From: Letharia columbiana
Lineage: Eukaryota > Ascomycota > Lecanoromycetes > Lecanorales > Parmeliaceae
DNA length: 64,000 bases
Assembly (NCBI RefSeq): GCF_014066305.1
Contig: NW_023501166.1
Location: 62,001 to 126,000, forward strand
Reading direction: 5' to 3'
Part shown: piece after piece, positions 60,479 through 64,000 of the stretch
Layout of the letters: each line of letters starts with the position of its first letter
Numbering within the stretch: the first letter of the stretch is position 1
The notes under the pieces: model-generated
What the model was told of the DNA's origin: nothing
Database searches by the model: none
The model's input: the letters and a program-made list of their open reading frames with translations, nothing else
Translations under genes and position numbers: made by a program

Positions 60479-61005
60479 CAGGGCAAATTACATTGTCAGG
60501 TACAATGGTGTTTTCTATATTCTACTATAGGATTCTTACAAATTCATACCCCCATGAGGTATGAATTTGTAAGATATTATTAATAGGGGTATGATTTTGT
60601 AAGTTACTATAGTAATTTGAAATTGCTATCGGTTTCTCGTGGGTAACGTTAATATCAAATAAGGGTGGAGTTTTAGAGTAAGGTTTCGAGGTGGGTTAAG
60701 GTAAAGTAGGTAGTCTGAAACCCGCCTTAAGCCGATAACCCGATAACCTCTAAAAGCGTGAAATATGATAAACGAATTTAGTCTTACAGTCTATCTATAC
60801 TCTATTCTTACTACATAATAAGACTCTTATATATACTCTAACTATATCTCTAATTAATTTATAGATATAGGGCTAAATATATCTATAAGTTGATGGTCTC
60901 TCATATTTTTATATTCTAAGAAATGATAATTTACAAACTCATACCCCATTTTTGGGTGTTTTGTAAGAATCTCATATTTAGGGGTATGATTTTGTAATTT
61001 GCCTG
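60479..61005. mobile_element. AT-rich MITE-like element
   Basis: A ~527-base block is sharply more AT-rich than its surroundings. The left end reads CAGGGCAAATTAC and the reverse complement of the right end reads CAGGCAAATTAC, consistent with short terminal inverted repeats differing by one base. Inside, a subterminal motif TTACAAA(A/T)TCATACCCC recurs in both orientations (60537-60553, 60584-60603, 60931-60947, 60980-60997). At 60535-60573 two copies form a perfect 16-bp stem with a 7-base loop. There is no coding capacity, so any transposition would be non-autonomous. A target-site duplication could not be resolved. Confidence 0.6.
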
Positions 61006-61199
61006 ACTACCTATTCATGGCCTAAGAAATACGTGAGCATCTCTTGAAATGGGATCATGTCTTCCCCGAGTATTGGCTTATACAGACGTCAGATCAAAGG
61101 ACTGACGATGGTGGATAGCCAAGTCTACTGTGCAGAAGATGCTAAGAAATCAGGCTTGTCCTGGATGAGCTTGGTGATACTCCAAAATCCGGCGTATCG

Positions 61200-62560
61200 G
61201 AATGCCTCTGTCATGTGTGCTTTAAGTCTAAACAACGCGGTATTCGCCCAAACCCCTCCAGATTTTCGACTTACAATGATCTTTACCCTAAAACAACGAA
61301 ATCCCTCACGGACCACCAATACTTCCTCTGTCCTCCAGATGTCTACGCTTATGTTTTCAAAACTCGAGCTTGGGGTAAGAGTTTCCCGGTGGGCCGGTTG
61401 ACGACTTACCTTTATACTGGGGCAATTTATATGAGGAGCGATGCTGACAAAGGCATTCGCTTGCATAACGCCTAGAGGTATACTGCTTTTCGGATCCCAT
61501 ATTCGATACCGGGATGATGGATACACTAGTCATGGAAGACGAACGAAGGCGATTGATCAAAGCATTGGCCAAAACTACCAAAATGAAACCGACCCGAGCA
61601 GTCAACCGGCCCACAAACCCTAGGCAGCCGACTTCGTAGCTGGGAAAGGAGAAGGCAAGGTCTTTCTGCTGCACGGCAAGCCCGGCGTCGGAAAAACCTA
61701 CACAGCAGGTATTGCCTGCAGATATACCCCAATCTCCCCCTGAAGTGTACTGATAGAATCAGAATGCGTCGCCGCATACTCCAAGCGTCCGCTCCTCTCC
61801 CTGGCTACAAGTGATATCGGCCGAGAGAAGGCTCAATCACTATTTTACGCGCGCGAAGCAGTGGAACGCCATCCTCCTCATTGATGAAGCCGACATCTAC
61901 ATGGAACGGCGCGAGACTGAAGACTTGACTCGAAATACCCTCTTATCAGGTATCCCTATGATCCTTACTACCTTCATCTCCACAGATATTAATCCCAAAC
62001 ACCATCACAATGCTTACAAAAGTTTCACAGGTTTCCTCCGTGCAATGGGAAATTGCCAGAGCATCCTCTTTCTAACAACTAACCGCATTGGCTCCTTCGA
62101 CGACGCTTTCGTCTCCCATATTCCCCTCTATTACCGCGAGTTCATCCAAAAGGATCGACTCAAAGTCTGGAAGATATTTTTCGATAAGTTGGCTAGGGAT
62201 CGTAAGAATGTCATGAACATTCCAGCAGAGACGATACCCTATACGACTGAACTTGAAGTGACGAGCTTGAATTGGAACGGGAGGGAAATTCAAAATGGTG
62301 AGTGGGGTTTACTTTACCCACATTTTGACAAAATGTTGGGGATGCGGAGGGCTGATTGCGGGTCTGACACACAGCGCTCCAAACAGCAGTTGCCCTAGCC
62401 GATTTCGACGGCGCAGATGAAGATGGAAAGATTACCCTGCGCAAGACGCATATCCAGCAGATCGTGCGCATGTCTTGGGAGTTTAAGGACTATCTCAAAT
62501 AATTGCACCGTGGAGATGAGGCCAAGAGGGCGGATGCGCAGCGAATCCGGTATGTGAATT
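61200..62560 (+). pseudogene. Broken DUF7025-like/AAA+ ATPase gene
   Basis: Recognisable pieces in order on the plus strand: SLTDHQYFLCPPDVYAYVFK (end of the DUF7025-type region); VMEDERRRLIKALAKTT; Walker A DFVAGKGEGKVFLLHG and KPGVGKTYTA; ECVAAYSKRPLLSLATSDI; RRLNHYFTRAKQWNAILLID and EADIYMERRE (Walker B); SILFLTTNRIGSFDDAFVSH; and TAVALADFDGADEDGKITLR. Introns with intact GT-AG are still visible (near 61953-62028 and 62297-62374). Lesions: a frame change near 61620-61640, another near 61800-61830 between SDI and RRLNHYF, and an in-frame TAA at 62500-62502 after which coding-like sequence (LHRGDEAKRA) continues. The N-terminal half is missing or unrecognisable upstream, where the AT-rich element ends 200 bases away. 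It is the same family as the 56-59.6 kb gene but not a recent copy. Confidence 0.82.
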
Positions 62561-63738
62561 TTGATGGCATAAAGTGGAAAGATATAAGTCGCCAGAGTGG
62601 GACTGGGGGTTAGTGGGTCACATGATACAGCCCCTGTTCCAGGTCTCCTGTCGATACCCTGTCCGTTCTAGGAGAAAAGTATCCATCAAGAACTATGTAG
62701 TTGTTGCACGTCGTTCGTGGGTTAAATTTACCTATGGATAAAACACCTCACCCATAAATAGTATAACCTTCCGTTGGGAATATACTTATTCATAGTACTA
62801 ATGGCACCCATCTCATGGGCAACTTCCCATCAATATCATAAATCTTCCCACGAATAGAATAGGCTAGCTATGGGTAACATGTCTTCTTCGTATTGAATGT
62901 AGAAGTCAACTACTACTACTACTACTACCACTACTACTTCCTTCCTCAACCCTTTCCTCTTCCTTCCCCACCTCCCTTGCTACTACCACCCCTCATTCCC
63001 CCAATATCCCCCCTTACCAACCAAACCGCCCCTTACCAACAGCCCACCGACCGTCCCACAAAGTCACATACGCTCACAGGCGTAACCCTTGCGACCCACC
63101 CAGCATGACATGAAAGACCTGACGCGCACAAGTGTCAAACAAGTAGCTCAATCTAACCACGAGAAGACGAACGGGACAGCTCAAAAGAAACTTCAAACAG
63201 CCGGAACCGCAGAGTCGTCGAGTCCCGCCGGGGTTAAATCCGTGCGCGTTGTCCGCGAACGACTTCATCCGCAAGATCTTGCTCGTACTGAACAGCTGAG
63301 GATATCCAACCCGACCAATTCGTCGTCGTTTTTCGCAGCTCAGATTACCAACCTCACATATCATACGTCGCTGCGAGCGCCACTGGGACGGCGGGGGGAG
63401 GGGAGACTGGAGTGATTACGATTCGCAGGCATCATCGGCCTAGGAGATTGGTCGACTGAGCTGAGATTCCACAGCTGGTTGTGACGAGTGAGGACGAGTA
63501 TGATTCCTGTACGGGACACTACCTGTCGCGGACGGGCGTGCATGTCGATTAAGACTGACTCTGCCACTAGCTGGTGCACTGGGCACTTTGCATTTCTGGG
63601 GAAGAACAACCTCCCTCTCCTCCAGATTGCGGCGAAGGTGAGGAGGAAATTAGAACTGTTATATTAGGATTCGGGTAGATTAAACTTAGGCGATGGGATT
63701 ACGCGTTACCGAATTGCAGATTGTCAATCTCCCTGCAT
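62561..63738. other. Intergenic, no supported gene
   Basis: It contains a (CTA)n tract, a CT/CCAC-rich stretch and a 108-codon frame at 63089-63415 whose last part is polar and unrecognised; the CT-rich tract before it could be a leader, but no partner exon was found. Confidence 0.4.
62910..62937 (+). repeat. (CTA)n microsatellite
   Basis: About nine CTA units with one CCA interruption. Confidence 0.9.
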
Positions 63739-64000
63739 TCAGTCCTCATTCCCATACTCCTCCCCCTCCTCCACTTTTCCCATCTTCTCCCGTTCCTCTC
63801 CACCAATTAGCAACTCCACCTTCTCTTCACCTCCGCCAGCGCCAGGCCCAGACGTCTTCACGCGGGTATTTCGCGCCATTGTTGAAAATCGCTTGATGCC
63901 CGCGCTGGTGTTTCTCAAGTCTTTTGTATCAGTCCTAGAAACCTGCGCAAGCACGATGAGTTCTTCCATCGTTTCCCAGGAGGCGGAGCTGAGCTGCGTA
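63739..64000 (-). CDS. C-terminal fragment of a protein cut by the right edge
   Basis: The minus strand is open from the window edge to a stop at 63739-63741 (about 87 codons). It reads SSASWETMEELIVLAQVSRT, then DLRNTSAGIKRFSTMARNTR, and ends in a Gly/Glu-rich acidic tail (KVELLIGGEEREKMGKVEEG). The first part has the mixed composition of a folded domain and the tail looks disordered, so it is probably the last exon of a gene starting outside the window. An internal ATG at 63969 is unlikely to be the true start. I do not recognise the family. Confidence 0.45.
   Translation of the reverse strand, partial: TQLSSASWETMEELIVLAQVSRTDTKDLRNTSAGIKRFSTMARNTRVKTSGPGAGGGEEKVELLIGGEEREKMGKVEEGEEYGNED

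Noticed and set aside
63089..63415. 108-codon plus-strand frame after a CT-rich tract
   Set aside because: Polar, motif-free and without a downstream exon; insufficient to call a gene.

Overview
The window is nuclear DNA of a filamentous ascomycete (Pezizomycotina). Almost every gene is cut by 45-75 nt GT-AG introns with gtaagt/gtatgt-like donors. The gene families are typical of this group: a SreA/Sre1-type iron GATA factor, a DUF7025-like AAA protein, a rhodopsin-domain (SAT4-type) membrane protein, a HET-like remnant and a fungal STAND N-terminal domain remnant. A Dothideomycete is my best guess, on family flavour only. No tRNA, rRNA or CRISPR array was seen. Exon boundaries were worked out by hand from splice consensus, reading phase and family motifs.

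Regions. (1) 0-23 kb is mostly housekeeping: an F-box protein (cut by the left edge), a PYP1-like HAD phosphatase, a GPI-anchored secreted protein, mitochondrial ribosomal protein S12, a two-finger iron GATA repressor, TVP15, a peroxisomal D-amino-acid oxidase, an OTU protease, an 884-aa disordered protein and a thioredoxin. (2) 24.0-28.6 kb is a decaying molybdenum locus. It holds a pseudogene of a bacterial-type bis-MGD molybdopterin oxidoreductase, an intact MobA-like guanylyltransferase and a MoeA-like pseudogene. (3) 29-42 kb holds a 1582-aa tail-anchored protein of unknown function, an SDR dehydrogenase, GMF, a MoCF/CinA-like domain protein and Ras. An imperfect long inverted repeat lies at 35.9-36.3 kb. 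(4) 42-55 kb is gene-poor accessory-like sequence with a STAND-type pseudogene, a stand-alone O-methyltransferase, a rhodopsin-domain gene with a probable frameshift and a HET-like remnant. (5) 55-64 kb holds a small conserved-looking protein, a large zinc-finger/AAA gene, an AT-rich MITE-like element, a broken AAA paralogue and a gene cut by the right edge.

The most interesting locus is the molybdenum cluster. Eukaryotic molybdoenzymes normally use Mo-MPT rather than bis-MGD, so a DMSO-reductase-family enzyme beside its own MobA and MoeA homologues points to an acquired bacterial-type module. Here the enzyme and the insertase are dead while the guanylyltransferase is still open.
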